Assembly: GCA_900553815.1 (NCBI GenBank)
Contig: USEY01000027.1
Span: forward strand, 1-41,801
DNA from: an uncultured Bacteroides sp.
GTDB lineage: Bacteria; Bacteroidota; Bacteroidia; Bacteroidales; Bacteroidaceae
Direction: 5' to 3'
Length of the DNA stretch: 41,801 nt
Part shown: positions 25,561 to 34,090 of the stretch, in pieces
How positions within the stretch are numbered: position 1 is the stretch's first letter
Layout of the letters: every line of letters begins with the position of its first letter
Made by a program: the position numbers and the translations under genes
Notes under the pieces: generated by a model
What the model was told of the DNA's origin: nothing
What the model saw: only the letters and a program-made list of their open reading frames with translations
Database searches by the model: none

Positions 25561-25798
25561 TGGGCGGCTTTGCCGCCTGTGTATTATCGGTAGTTGAAGG
25601 CGTGTCAAAATAGAGAAACACTTGCATTTTGTCATTAGCTTCGCTCAAGACAGCTCTTATTTTTATACTTAGGTATAGTCTGAGCAAAGCGAAGAATCTC
25701 GAAAGCAGGTGTTTTTCTATCGAGATCCTTCACTTCGTTCAGGATGACATTGCATAATGGTTATACATTTTCATTTTGGCACAGCCTCGTTCATTGTT
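25561..25798. repeat. REP-like nested inverted repeats
   Basis: Three nested stems: GGGCGGC-TTT-GCCGCCT (about 25562-25577), GCTTCGCTCA (25638-25647) with TGAGCAAAGC (25681-25690), and ATCTCGA (25696-25702) with TCGAGAT (25720-25726), followed by CCTTCACTTCGTTCAGGATG. The motif 'gaatctcg ... cgagatccttc.cttcg.tcaggatgac' is a type I have often seen repeated in gut bacterial genomes; the copy here is diverged. No gene. Confidence 0.5.
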
Positions 25799-27835
25799 TT
25801 ACCAGATAGATACCCGTTTCTCTACAGGTACATACATCGGGTCTTTATCGGTGATGCCGAATGCGTCGTACCATGCGCCGATATGAGGCAGGGCACCGTT
25901 TACGCGCCACTCGCCCAGTGAGTGAACATCAATCTTGGTCATTTGCAGCACGGCTTCCGGGCGAATGTTGTTGGCCCATACACCTGCGTATGCCAGGAAG
26001 AAGCGTTGTTCGGGTGTGAAGCCGTCCTTCACCTCCAGCGGAGCTTGTGCGGTAGCCTTCTTGAAGGCTTGGAACGCTACTTGCAGACCACCGTGGTCGG
26101 CAATGTTCTCGCCCAGTGTCATCTTACCGTTGGCATGAACACCGGGAGCCACTTCGATGCTGTCGAAGAATGCCACCATTACCTGTGCGCGTTCGTCGAA
26201 CTTCTTTGCATCCTCTTCGGTCCACCAGTCTTTCAGGTTTCCGTCTTTGTCATACTGACGGCCCTGGTCGTCGAATCCGTGAGTCATTTCATGGCCTATC
26301 ACTACACCGATGGCACCATAGTTGAAGGCATCGTCGGCGTTCATGTCGAAGAAAGGAGGTTGCAGTATGGCTGCGGGGAAGCAGATTTCGTTGGTGGTAG
26401 GATTGTAGTAGGCGTTCACGGTTTGCGGTGTCATCAGCCACTCGTCCTTGTCAACCGGCTTTCCGGCTTTGGCCACCATTTCTGCATGGCCCCAGCGGCT
26501 GGCGCGTTCTATGTTGGCCCAGTAGCTGTCATCCTTTATTTCCAGCGAAGTATAGTCTTTCCACTTGTCGGGGTACCCTATCTTTACATGGAAGGTAGCC
26601 AGCTTCTCCAGCGCCTTGGTCTTGGTGGAGTCGCCCATCCATTCCAGCGCCTTGATGCGTTCGCCAAGGGCGTCTTGCAGGTTCTTCACCAGGGCAATCA
26701 TGCGTTCCTTGGCAGCAGCGGGGAAGTACTTCTCTACGTACATCTGTCCTACAGCTTCGCCCAGGGTAGAGCTTACTATGCCTACGGCTGTCTTCCAGCG
26801 TGGCTGCATTTCCTGTGCACCCGACATGGTGCGGCTGTAGAAGTCGAAGTTCTGTTCGCGCAGGTCGTCGCTCAGGAATGAGGCTGCTGCGTCAATCAGT
26901 TTCCATTGCAGGTACAGAGCCTGGTCAGCCAGCGGCAGGGTGTCCAGAATCTTCACCGAAGCCTCCAGCGAAGCGGGCTGGCCTACGATGATTTCCTTCA
27001 CGTCCTTCAAGTCGAGTCCGTTCAGGTAGCTGTCCCAGTCGAAGGTAGGATAATTCTTCTTGATGTCTTCCATGCTCATCTTGTTGTAGTTGGCATGCGG
27101 GTCGCGCAGCTCTACGCGTGAGCGGAAAGCCTTGGCCAGACGCGTTTCTACGTCCATCACTACCTCCATACCTTTCTTGGCGGTAGCAGCGTCGAAGCCA
27201 GACAGCTGGTACATCTTCTCTACATGTGCCTTGAAGGCCTCGCGTATCTTGGTGGTAGACTCGTCGGTGAGCAGGTAGTAGTCGCGGTCGCCCATGCTCA
27301 GGCCATACTGTCCTATCTGCACGGCGTTCATGTTGCTGTTCATTTCGTCGGCGCCTACATACAAGGCCAGGTATGAGGCAATGCCTTTCTTGTACATCTC
27401 GGCCAGGAGCGGGTAGAGTTGCTTTTTGTCTTTCAGTCCGGCTATCTCTTTCAGTTCGGCCTCGATGGGCTTCACACCTTCCTGGTTCAGCTTCACGCTG
27501 TCCATGGCAATCTTGTACAGGTCGCCCACTTTCTGGGCCACGCTTCCGGCCTGGTGTTGTCCGCCGGCCAGTTCCTCGATGAGGCCCTGGATTTGCTTGC
27601 GGTTGTTCTCGGCCAGGGCTGTGAACGAACCATACTGTGAATACTCGTCGGTCAGGGGATTGTTCTTTATCCATCCGCCGCAGGCATAGCGATAGAAGTC
27701 AGTGCCCGGCAGGTTGGTAGTGTCCAGATTGGCAAGGTCGATACCCATGGTTTGGGTAACTGTCTGTTTGCCCGAGTTGCAGGCGCCCATCATCAGGCAC
27801 AAGGCTGCAACAGATAAGTAATTTTTTACGTTCAT
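25799..27835 (-). CDS. pepO: M13-family (neprilysin/PepO) metallopeptidase lipoprotein
   Basis: A 678-residue zinc endopeptidase of the M13 family, tethered by a lipobox (LMMGAC, Cys19) to the envelope. The active-site helix is IGHEMTHGFDDQGRQ (HExxH) and the third ligand lies in LGENIADHGGLQVA; NAYYNPTTNEICFPAAIL and the C-terminal PMYVPVEKRVSIW are family signatures. The N-terminal M13_N half starts DFYRYACGGWIKNNP. The start at 27835 begins the lipoprotein signal; an upstream ATG (27886) would add a non-signal extension. A -7-like TATCTTTG (minus strand, 27943-27950) leaves a GC-rich leader of about 100 bases with a GAGCCG/CGGCTC stem (27869-27900). Confidence 0.95.
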   Translation of the reverse strand: MNVKNYLSVAALCLMMGACNSGKQTVTQTMGIDLANLDTTNLPGTDFYRYACGGWIKNNPLTDEYSQYGSFTALAENNRKQIQGLIEELAGGQHQAGSVAQKVGDLYKIAMDSVKLNQEGVKPIEAELKEIAGLKDKKQLYPLLAEMYKKGIASYLALYVGADEMNSNMNAVQIGQYGLSMGDRDYYLLTDESTTKIREAFKAHVEKMYQLSGFDAATAKKGMEVVMDVETRLAKAFRSRVELRDPHANYNKMSMEDIKKNYPTFDWDSYLNGLDLKDVKEIIVGQPASLEASVKILDTLPLADQALYLQWKLIDAAASFLSDDLREQNFDFYSRTMSGAQEMQPRWKTAVGIVSSTLGEAVGQMYVEKYFPAAAKERMIALVKNLQDALGERIKALEWMGDSTKTKALEKLATFHVKIGYPDKWKDYTSLEIKDDSYWANIERASRWGHAEMVAKAGKPVDKDEWLMTPQTVNAYYNPTTNEICFPAAILQPPFFDMNADDAFNYGAIGVVIGHEMTHGFDDQGRQYDKDGNLKDWWTEEDAKKFDERAQVMVAFFDSIEVAPGVHANGKMTLGENIADHGGLQVAFQAFKKATAQAPLEVKDGFTPEQRFFLAYAGVWANNIRPEAVLQMTKIDVHSLGEWRVNGALPHIGAWYDAFGITDKDPMYVPVEKRVSIW

Positions 27836-27942
27836 ATAAATAGTTAGGTTGGTAAATGCTCTTCCGTGGAGCCGGGACCGGCGCATACGCGTGTCGGCTC
27901 AGGCTGCGAGGGTGGGCGGCAGATTCCGTTCCCTTCATCGCG

Positions 27943-27950
27943 CAAAGATA
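27943..27950 (-). promoter_or_regulatory. Likely -7 box for pepO
   Basis: TATCTTTG on the minus strand fits TAnnTTTG. No good TTTG is found at the expected distance, so only the -7 element is supported. Confidence 0.45.
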
Positions 27951-27997
27951 AGTATTTCCGACAGAAGAAGATATGCCCGTTTGCTTTTTTTATACAG

Positions 27998-28037
27998 CAG
28001 ACGGGCCGACACACCTTGCGGCATGTCGGCCCGTCTG
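27998..28037. terminator. Strong GC-rich hairpin upstream of pepO
   Basis: Perfect 14-bp arms CAGACGGGCCGACA (27998-28011) and TGTCGGCCCGTCTG (28024-28037), with a 12-base loop. It could end minus-strand transcripts coming from 28823, though no U-tract follows on either strand. Confidence 0.5.
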
Positions 28038-28416
28038 TTATCGGTAGAGAGATTTGCATGAAAGAATGTGGAAAATGCCTGGGCACTCAGACGACCGGAT
28101 GAGCCAAAATGTCTTCTTTTATAGTTTAAATCCAGTATATCTATAAAACTTTTAACCTTAAATCTAAAACTATGCTCACCTAATACACTCCTGTATCGGT
28201 GTCATCCGGCATATCTATCTCTCCCGGCACTTCCCACATCTGTTCTTGTTCCTCTCTTGCTCTATATCTTTGGTGCTTTGTCCTGTTGTCGTCAGTTGCT
28301 GGCAGGCTTGTCGTTTGTTTCGCGGGATGGGTAGGGGAGGTGGGCAAAGGGTTAGAACCCGCCTCCCCCTTAGGTGACCCATACCTTTTTCAGGGTAGAA
28401 GTTATGGCTAATGTAA
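28038..28416. other. Non-coding stretch between pepO and the broken small unit
   Basis: No convincing gene. It contains a GC-rich hairpin (GGGGAGGTGGG at 28334-28344 with CCCGCCTCCCC at 28358-28368, one G-T pair) of unknown role, and AT-rich sequence at 28120-28180. ORFs on both strands here have no family resemblance. Confidence 0.45.
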
Positions 28417-28766
28417 TCAACCCATCGGACCGGAGTCACCTTCGTCTCCTCCGTCTTCACCCGTTTTCGAGCCACTACCTCTGCCGGGGCTTATGCCCGT
28501 GGCTTTGTAGAAGGCAGCGAGCGAAGCATAATCTGTACCGCTCTCCAAAACTCCTCCGTTTTCAAAATTTATTTTACCTACTACGCTTTTCCAGAACTAT
28601 TGTCTACATAAGACAATCTTAAATAGTTTCAGTCAAAGCTTTCAAAGTATATTTGACGGAGTCCCTTCGATGTGCTTCTGGATGCTTTCCTGTAGCTACT
28701 TAAGATAAATTCCTGAAGTTTCTCGAACTTCTTGCGGGAGTTACGGCCGTGGTCTCGGATTGACAT
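28417..28766 (-). pseudogene. Possible decayed small gene(s), unidentified
   Basis: Behind a good minus-strand promoter (28823-28853) an ATG at 28766 opens a 45-codon basic ORF (MSIRDHGRNSRKKFEKLQEF..., stop at 28629). A second open stretch in another frame (28417-28596) lacks a start codon but encodes a protein-like sequence with a Gly/Asp/Ser-rich end (GKINFENGGVLESGTDY, AAFYKATG, then GDEGDSGPMG). The arrangement suggests one gene broken by a frameshift, or a structured RNA with chance ORFs. The acidic tail is loosely like that of Bacteroides HU-like proteins, but I cannot confirm a family. Confidence 0.35.
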
Positions 28767-28822
28767 TGTTTGCCTGTTTCCGAGTACCTTTCCCGTCTTC
28801 TCCCGTCAGGAATCTTTAGTCG

Positions 28823-28853
28823 CAAATATACACATTATTTTAAATGATGCAAG
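28823..28853 (-). promoter_or_regulatory. Minus-strand promoter upstream of the broken small unit
   Basis: On the minus strand CTTG (28850-28853), a 19-bp spacer and TATATTTG (28823-28830): three of four -33 matches and a perfect -7. It lies just after the ABC-F stop (28939) and points into the region with no annotated gene. Confidence 0.6.
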
Positions 28854-28938
28854 TTTTTTGCTTGGAAAATCTAGTTTATCTGGTCTCTTTTTTCTACCAA
28901 GTGGTTGCCATCTTTACCAGACTGTATCTGGGGTTATG

Positions 28939-30915
28939 TCAGCCACGGGCTTCCTCCAGTTCTGTGGAGGCGGCTTCCCAGTCTTCCATCAGCTGGTCCA
29001 ACTGCTTCTTCAGTTTCTGGTGTTGCTCATAGAGCGACATGTCGGAGGCACCTTCGGGAGTTGCCATCTTCTCTTCCAGCAGGGCGATGGCTGCTTCGGT
29101 CTGCGTGATGCCCGCCTCGCAGTCGGCCACTTGGCGTTCCAGTTTCTTCAGCTTCTTGTTCAGCTCTTTCTGTTCCTGCCAGGCTCCTCCGCCCGAGCTT
29201 TTGCCGGCCTGTGCGGCGGGAGTTTCTGCCTTGCCCTTGCCGTTGTTGGTGGCGGCAAACAGTGTGTCCAGCCTGTCGCCTTTTTCGCGGGTGGCCGACT
29301 CGTCGCCAAGGCTCTTGCTGCGTATGAAGTCGTAGATGCCGCCCAGGTGTTCCCTGACTTGTCCCCCGCCAAATTCATAGACCTTGCTGACCAGTCCGTC
29401 GAGGAAGTCGCGGTCGTGGCTTACCACGATGACCGTGCCGTCAAATTCGCGTATGGCTTCCTTCAATACGTCTTTCGAACGCATGTCCAGGTGGTTGGTG
29501 GGCTCGTCCAGAATCAGGAAGTTGACCGGTTCCAATAGCAGCTTTATCATGGCCAGACGTGTACGTTCGCCTCCGCTCAATACCTTTACCTTTTTCTCCG
29601 ACGCTTCGCCGCCAAACATGAAGGCCCCCAGAATGTCGCGTATCTTGGTGCGTATGTCGCCCACGGCCACGTGGTCAATCGTGTCGAACACTGTCCGGTT
29701 CTCGTCCAGCAACTGTGCCTGGTTCTGGGCAAAATAGCCTATCTGGACGTTGTGGCCCAGGGTCAGGCGTCCGGTGTAGTCGTTTATCTCGCCCATGATG
29801 CACTTCACGAGTGTAGACTTACCCTCGCCGTTCTTGCCCACGAAGGCCACCTTCTCGCCGCGGCTGATGGTCAGGTTTACCCCGCTGAACACCGTGTGGC
29901 TGCCGTATGCCTTTGCCACGTCCTCACAGATGACGGGGTAGTTGCCGCTTCGGCTGGAGCAGGTGAATTTCAGGCGCAGCGCCGACGTATCCTCCTCGTC
30001 CACTTCAATGCGTTCTATCTTTTCCAGCTGCTTGATGCGGCTCTGTACCTGCACGGCTTTTGTGGCCTTGTAGCGGAAGCGCTCAATGAATGCTTCGGTG
30101 TCTTCTATCTGCTTCTGCTGGTTCTCGTAAGCCCGGAGTTGCTGCTCACGGCGCTCTTTCCGCAGCTTCACAAACTCATCGTACTTCACTTTGTAGTCAT
30201 AGATATGTCCGCATGAAATTTCTATGGTGCGGGTGGTGACGTTGTTGAGGAAGGCACGGTCGTGGCTTACCAGTACCACGGCGTTGGCTCTTGTAGAGAG
30301 GAAGCCTTCGAGCCACTGGATTGACTCGATGTCCAGGTGGTTGGTCGGCTCGTCCAGCAGCAGGACGTCAGGTCGCCGCAGCAGTATCTTGGCCAGCTCG
30401 ATACGCATGCGCCAGCCTCCGGAGAACTCGGAAGTAGGTCGGTCGAAGTCCTCGCGACTGAAGCCCAGACCCTGTAGTGTGCGTTCTATCTCGGCGCGGT
30501 AGTTGGTGCCGCCCATCATCAGGAAACGGTCATTCTCGTGCGTGAACCGGTCTATCAGTTTCTGGTATTCCTCGCTCTCATAGTCCGTACGGTCGGCCAG
30601 TTCCTGGTTCAGGCGTTCTACCTCGGCTTGCATTTCGAAGATGTGTTCAAAGGCAGTCTCGGCTTCTTCCATCACCGTCCGGCTGTCGGCCAGGTTCATT
30701 ACCTGTGGCAGGTAGCCTATGGTACACTCGCGCGGGATGCTTACATTGCCCGACGTGGGCTGTTGCAGTCCGGCCAGTATCTTGAGCATGGTCGACTTGC
30801 CTGCTCCGTTCTTACCTACGAGTGCTATGCGGTCTTTCTTGTTGATGACGAACGATACGTCCTCGAATAGTGCGGTGGCATTGAACTCCACCTTTAGTCC
30901 TTCTACTGATATCAT
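28939..30915 (-). CDS. ABC-F family ATPase
   Basis: A 658-residue soluble protein with two ABC domains and no membrane segments. Walker A sequences are GKNGAGKST (domain 1) and GKNGEGKST (domain 2); both domains end in LLDEPTNHLD/LILDEPTNHLD. The signatures are FSGGWRMRIELAK and LSGGERTRLAM. A charged interdomain linker (about 245-320) and a C-terminal coiled coil (about 560-658) resemble the Uup/YheS branch. The family acts on ribosomes, relieving stalled translation, with some members giving antibiotic protection; this housekeeping-like form is more probably Uup-type. On the minus strand TATCTTTG (30940-30947) is a likely -7 box. Confidence 0.92.
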   Translation of the reverse strand: MISVEGLKVEFNATALFEDVSFVINKKDRIALVGKNGAGKSTMLKILAGLQQPTSGNVSIPRECTIGYLPQVMNLADSRTVMEEAETAFEHIFEMQAEVERLNQELADRTDYESEEYQKLIDRFTHENDRFLMMGGTNYRAEIERTLQGLGFSREDFDRPTSEFSGGWRMRIELAKILLRRPDVLLLDEPTNHLDIESIQWLEGFLSTRANAVVLVSHDRAFLNNVTTRTIEISCGHIYDYKVKYDEFVKLRKERREQQLRAYENQQKQIEDTEAFIERFRYKATKAVQVQSRIKQLEKIERIEVDEEDTSALRLKFTCSSRSGNYPVICEDVAKAYGSHTVFSGVNLTISRGEKVAFVGKNGEGKSTLVKCIMGEINDYTGRLTLGHNVQIGYFAQNQAQLLDENRTVFDTIDHVAVGDIRTKIRDILGAFMFGGEASEKKVKVLSGGERTRLAMIKLLLEPVNFLILDEPTNHLDMRSKDVLKEAIREFDGTVIVVSHDRDFLDGLVSKVYEFGGGQVREHLGGIYDFIRSKSLGDESATREKGDRLDTLFAATNNGKGKAETPAAQAGKSSGGGAWQEQKELNKKLKKLERQVADCEAGITQTEAAIALLEEKMATPEGASDMSLYEQHQKLKKQLDQLMEDWEAASTELEEARG

Positions 30916-30977
30916 GGTGCTCTTTGTCTAATACGGACGCAAAGATACGCAATGTCCTTTAATTTGTATCGCTTTCT

Positions 30978-31008
30978 GTTGCGGTTTCATTTTTATTATT
31001 TACCTTTG
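30978..31008 (+). promoter_or_regulatory. Promoter of the HprK-like/PqqD/ABC operon
   Basis: GTTG (30978-30981), a 19-bp spacer and TACCTTTG (31001-31008): three of four -33 matches and a perfect -7. The leader to the first gene is about 20 bases. It is divergent from the ABC-F gene. Confidence 0.65.
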
Positions 31009-31031
31009 TCTCCCACCCAAACTCAATAGAT

Positions 31032-31967
31032 ATGGACCATCAGACACTCGCCTATCATGTAGGCCCCCATACGTTTGTCATCGAAAATCACTTGTCTACC
31101 GACCTTTCGGCTCTGTTACCGTCTTGTCAACCTTTTCTGACAACTAATGACACGGCTGCTGTTCGCCCGGTCTTCAGCCTGCTCCTTGCAACTGGTGATA
31201 CTGCCCCGCAGGACTCAGCTTCGTTCACGCCCGAGGATGCCACCTTGCTGACCGACTTTGAGTGGGAAGATGCCCGGTGCAGTATCTACCGGGACGCAGA
31301 TGGCAGCTATACGATAGAACTCGTCCCTCACGGTACTACCCACAGCTACTGCCTACACAGCTCGTCCGATTTCGGTCGCAACTGCTTGTATTTGGGTGAT
31401 ACCGATGAACGTTTATGGCCCTTTGTGCTGAATAATTTTCTGATGATGGTCTATACCTTTGCTACTGCCCCTCTGTCTACGCTTCTGGTGCATGCTTCCG
31501 TGATAAGTTGTGGCGGCAGAGCCTATATGTTTTTGGGGCGGAGTGGTACCGGCAAGAGTACACATTCGCGCCTGTGGCTGGAGCACATTCCCGGCTGCCG
31601 GTTGCTCAACGATGACAATCCCGTTCTGCACGTTGGCTCTGACGGGGTGGCCACAGTCTACGGCTCTCCCTGGAGTGGCAAGACGCCCTGCTACCTCAAT
31701 GAGTTCTATCCGCTGGGGGCTGTCGTCCGCCTGGAGCAGGCGCCAGCCAACCAAATAGTCTCCCTCGGTTCCGTCCACGCCTTTGCTGCACTGCTGCCTT
31801 CATGCTCGTGCTTGAAGCAGCACGAAGCTGTGCATCGTGGTGTACTCGATGCTGTAACCCGGCTGTCTACCACCGTTCCTGTCTATCACCTGAAGTGTTT
31901 GCCCGATGCAGATGCGGCTCGTCTCTGTAGCCAGACGGTAGGTGCGGTTGACAGCCTGCCGAACTGA
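31032..31967 (+). CDS. HPr-kinase-like protein of a peptide-modification operon
   Basis: A 311-residue protein whose C-terminal half (about 150-300) resembles the HPr kinase/PEP-carboxykinase-like ATPase fold: Walker A GRSGTGKS at 169-176, LLNDDNPVL as a likely Walker B region, and GSPWSGKTPCYLNEFYPLGAVVRLEQ. The N-terminal half is unassigned. HprK-like kinases of this type occur in lasso-peptide and related clusters, where they phosphorylate the peptide. The gene heads a five-gene operon with a S26-like peptidase, PqqD, an NTase and an ABC exporter. It is not HprK of the phosphotransferase system, since the HPr-specific motif and PTS genes are absent. Confidence 0.82.
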   Translation: MDHQTLAYHVGPHTFVIENHLSTDLSALLPSCQPFLTTNDTAAVRPVFSLLLATGDTAPQDSASFTPEDATLLTDFEWEDARCSIYRDADGSYTIELVPHGTTHSYCLHSSSDFGRNCLYLGDTDERLWPFVLNNFLMMVYTFATAPLSTLLVHASVISCGGRAYMFLGRSGTGKSTHSRLWLEHIPGCRLLNDDNPVLHVGSDGVATVYGSPWSGKTPCYLNEFYPLGAVVRLEQAPANQIVSLGSVHAFAALLPSCSCLKQHEAVHRGVLDAVTRLSTTVPVYHLKCLPDADAARLCSQTVGAVDSLPN

Positions 31968-32009
31968 GGGCGACCATACCTTGTTAGATATGTAACCCAT
32001 TTGTTCCGA

Positions 32010-32021
32010 CAGTTTAAACTG
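32010..32021. promoter_or_regulatory. 12-bp palindrome CAGTTTAAACTG
   Basis: A perfect dyad in the 89-bp gap between the HprK-like and peptidase genes. It may be an operator or RNA hairpin; nothing else supports a role. Confidence 0.25.
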
Positions 32022-32056
32022 ACATTTCTGGACATAGTAAACAAATACCAGTTTCC

Positions 32057-32572
32057 ATGCGTTTCACAAATACCCATACAGCCGATGAACCGGAGCACGA
32101 GCTACCTGAAACAGTTCGAGCCTCTGCTCCTCAGACACATACCGTGCCTAACGATGTACTGCTGCCCGAAGTAGGCCGACTTGTGGCACAGGGGCGAAGC
32201 GTCACTCTGCCAGTGAAAGGCAACAGCATGAATCCTTTTCTCGTTGATGGGCGCGACCAGGTGGTGCTGTCACCCTTCCGAGACACAGACCTGCGGCCGG
32301 GTGCCGTTGTCCTTGCCCTCGACACTGAAGGGCGCTTCGTGCTGCATCGTATTGTGGCCCGCTGTGATAAACGGTTGTTGCTGCGTGGCGACGGTAATCT
32401 GCAGCAAACCGAAACGACCGATACCGACCACGTGCTGGCACTGATGAGTATTGCTCGACGCAAGGGAGTCGGTTATCCTGTCACCGGGCGTGTCTGGTGC
32501 ATCTACTCCCGCCTTTGGATGTGGCTCTTCCCCCTCAGGCGATGGCTGCTGGCACTGTTTCGTCGGCTTTGA
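32057..32572 (+). CDS. S24/S26-family Ser/His peptidase-like membrane protein
   Basis: A 171-residue protein. The S26B-like active site is visible: Ser57 in KGNSMNPFLVDGRD and His97 in VLHRIV, the Ser/His pair found in SipW-type and archaeal signal peptidases rather than the Ser/Lys pair of LepB. A hydrophobic C-terminal segment (about 147-168, WMWLFPLRRWLLALF) may anchor it. In this operon it is a candidate leader peptidase that matures a modified peptide before export. The N-terminal 30 residues are polar and unassigned. Confidence 0.82.
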   Translation: MRFTNTHTADEPEHELPETVRASAPQTHTVPNDVLLPEVGRLVAQGRSVTLPVKGNSMNPFLVDGRDQVVLSPFRDTDLRPGAVVLALDTEGRFVLHRIVARCDKRLLLRGDGNLQQTETTDTDHVLALMSIARRKGVGYPVTGRVWCIYSRLWMWLFPLRRWLLALFRRL

Positions 32573-32611
32573 TTTATACAATTTATATATTCACCCATAA
32601 GAGTAAATAAC

Positions 32612-32884
32612 ATGCAAATAAAAAAAGGATTCTTCTTGCACGAAATAGGTAAAGAAACCATCGTGATGCACGATGGCAGTGATAACATCAACTTCTGCAA
32701 TGTTATCAGCTTGAACCCTACGGCTGCCTTTTTGTGGCGTCAGATTGAGGGGCGCGTATTCACATCTGAGGAACTCATCGGACTGTTGACTGAGCACTAT
32801 GAGGTGGACGAGGATACTGCCCGACGCGATACGGAAGCCTTCATTACCTCTCTGCGTAAGGCCGGACTGCTGGCAGAAGAATAG
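32612..32884 (+). CDS. PqqD-family (RiPP recognition element) protein
   Basis: A 90-residue stand-alone PqqD-like protein. PqqD folds (RRE) bind RiPP leader peptides and present them to modifying enzymes. Signatures are ISLNPTAAFLWRQIEG (the SLNxTAxxIW-type core) and the C-terminal three-helix part with LIGLLTEHYEVDEDTARRDTEAFI. The start is ATG 32612, 39 bases after the peptidase gene. Only 14 bases separate it from the NTase gene, so they are co-translated. Confidence 0.9.
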   Translation: MQIKKGFFLHEIGKETIVMHDGSDNINFCNVISLNPTAAFLWRQIEGRVFTSEELIGLLTEHYEVDEDTARRDTEAFITSLRKAGLLAEE

Positions 32885-32898
32885 GGGAGGAGCCGATT

Positions 32899-34032
32899 AT
32901 GCAGACTCATCCAATCCGCGATGCCTTTTTTGCCCTGCTGCGTTCGGGCTTGTGGGGAGAAACGGTTGACCCGACTCTCTTCCACAACTTTACCGAGGCC
33001 GACTGGCGACAAATCTACCGACTGGCCGCCACCCAGGCCTTGCTGGCATTGGTTTATGACGGCGTAAGCACCCTGCCTCCCGATTTGCATCCGCCTCGTA
33101 CCTTGTTGTTGCAATGGGCGGCACAGACCGTGCGCGTGGAGCAGGCCAATCGTCAGCTGGACCAGATGGTGTCTCGCCTGTGTAAACTCTACACCGACGC
33201 CGGTTTGCACCCCGTTCTGCTGAAGGGACAGGGGATTGCCACATATTACCGTAATCCTCGTCATCGCCAGTGTGGCGACATCGACGTCTATATAGGTCGG
33301 GAAGGACAGATGCAGGCCAATCGTCTGTTGTTGCAGGCCGGAGCCATGGCCACAGCCGAAGCATCGAGCAAGCATGCCAGTTATGAGCTGGATGGGGTGC
33401 ACGTGGAGAATCATCGCCTTATAGCCACGTTGAACAATCCGCTGGCCAGCCGCCGCTTCCATCGTCTGGTGCAGGAATGGTACCCTGACGGTGCCGGATA
33501 TGAGTTCCTGATGCCCACACCTCCGGCTCAGTTCAACGCCGTCTATATTTTCGTCCATGCCTTCCAGCACTTCCTGGGCAGTGGCATTGGTCTCAGGCAG
33601 GTATGCGACTGGGCGTGCCTGTTGCGCGCTTGCCACAGCGACATTGATGGTTCCTTGCTCGTACGAAAGCTCCGTTCTTTGGGGATGTTGCGGGCAGCAC
33701 GCGCTTTTGCCTATATCGCCGTCAGTCATTTGGGCCTGCCCCCTGCGTGTCTGCCTTTCCGGGTAGACGATATGGAGGAACTTGGTGAAGCCTTGCTGGA
33801 GGAAGTACTGGCTACAGGCAATTTCGGGCAATACGATGCCCGCATCAGCCCGCGCCCGGCAGGTTACTGGGCTGGCAAGTGGCATACCTTTGTGCGCGCC
33901 CTTCGGCGTTGCCGCCAGTTGCAGGGGTATGCGCCTTTGGAGGCCTGGTGTTATCCGCTGATGCTGGCCGGGCGAAGCGCACGTGTGCAGGGGAGACGGC
34001 TGCTTCGCTATCTTGGTTTCATACGGGAGTAG
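32899..34032 (+). CDS. Nucleotidyltransferase family protein (NTP_transf_5 type)
   Basis: A 377-residue protein of the uncharacterised NTP_transf_5 group. The core is LLKGQGIATYYRNPRHRQCGDIDVYIG, in which Gly-Asp-x-Asp supplies the polymerase-beta-type metal ligands. HPVLLKGQG before it and the C-terminal helical half (200-360) are as in the family. Related proteins sit in lasso-peptide and other RiPP clusters beside HprK-like kinases and may nucleotidylate or phosphorylate the peptide. Its location after PqqD fits that use; the true substrate is unknown. Confidence 0.85.
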   Translation: MQTHPIRDAFFALLRSGLWGETVDPTLFHNFTEADWRQIYRLAATQALLALVYDGVSTLPPDLHPPRTLLLQWAAQTVRVEQANRQLDQMVSRLCKLYTDAGLHPVLLKGQGIATYYRNPRHRQCGDIDVYIGREGQMQANRLLLQAGAMATAEASSKHASYELDGVHVENHRLIATLNNPLASRRFHRLVQEWYPDGAGYEFLMPTPPAQFNAVYIFVHAFQHFLGSGIGLRQVCDWACLLRACHSDIDGSLLVRKLRSLGMLRAARAFAYIAVSHLGLPPACLPFRVDDMEELGEALLEEVLATGNFGQYDARISPRPAGYWAGKWHTFVRALRRCRQLQGYAPLEAWCYPLMLAGRSARVQGRRLLRYLGFIRE

Positions 34033-34090
34033 CCATCCCTTTCTGAATTTTTCTTCCATTTACATACCGAATTAAATGCCACCCATTCCC

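Noticed and set aside
25171..25635. 154-codon minus-strand ORF through the second 22-bp array
   Set aside because: The repeat period is not a multiple of three, so the peptide repeats appear in all frames by chance; it also crosses a terminator.
30952..31029. 25-residue ORF before the HprK-like gene as a peptide precursor
   Set aside because: It contains the -33 and -7 boxes of the operon promoter, so it would not be fully transcribed with the operon.
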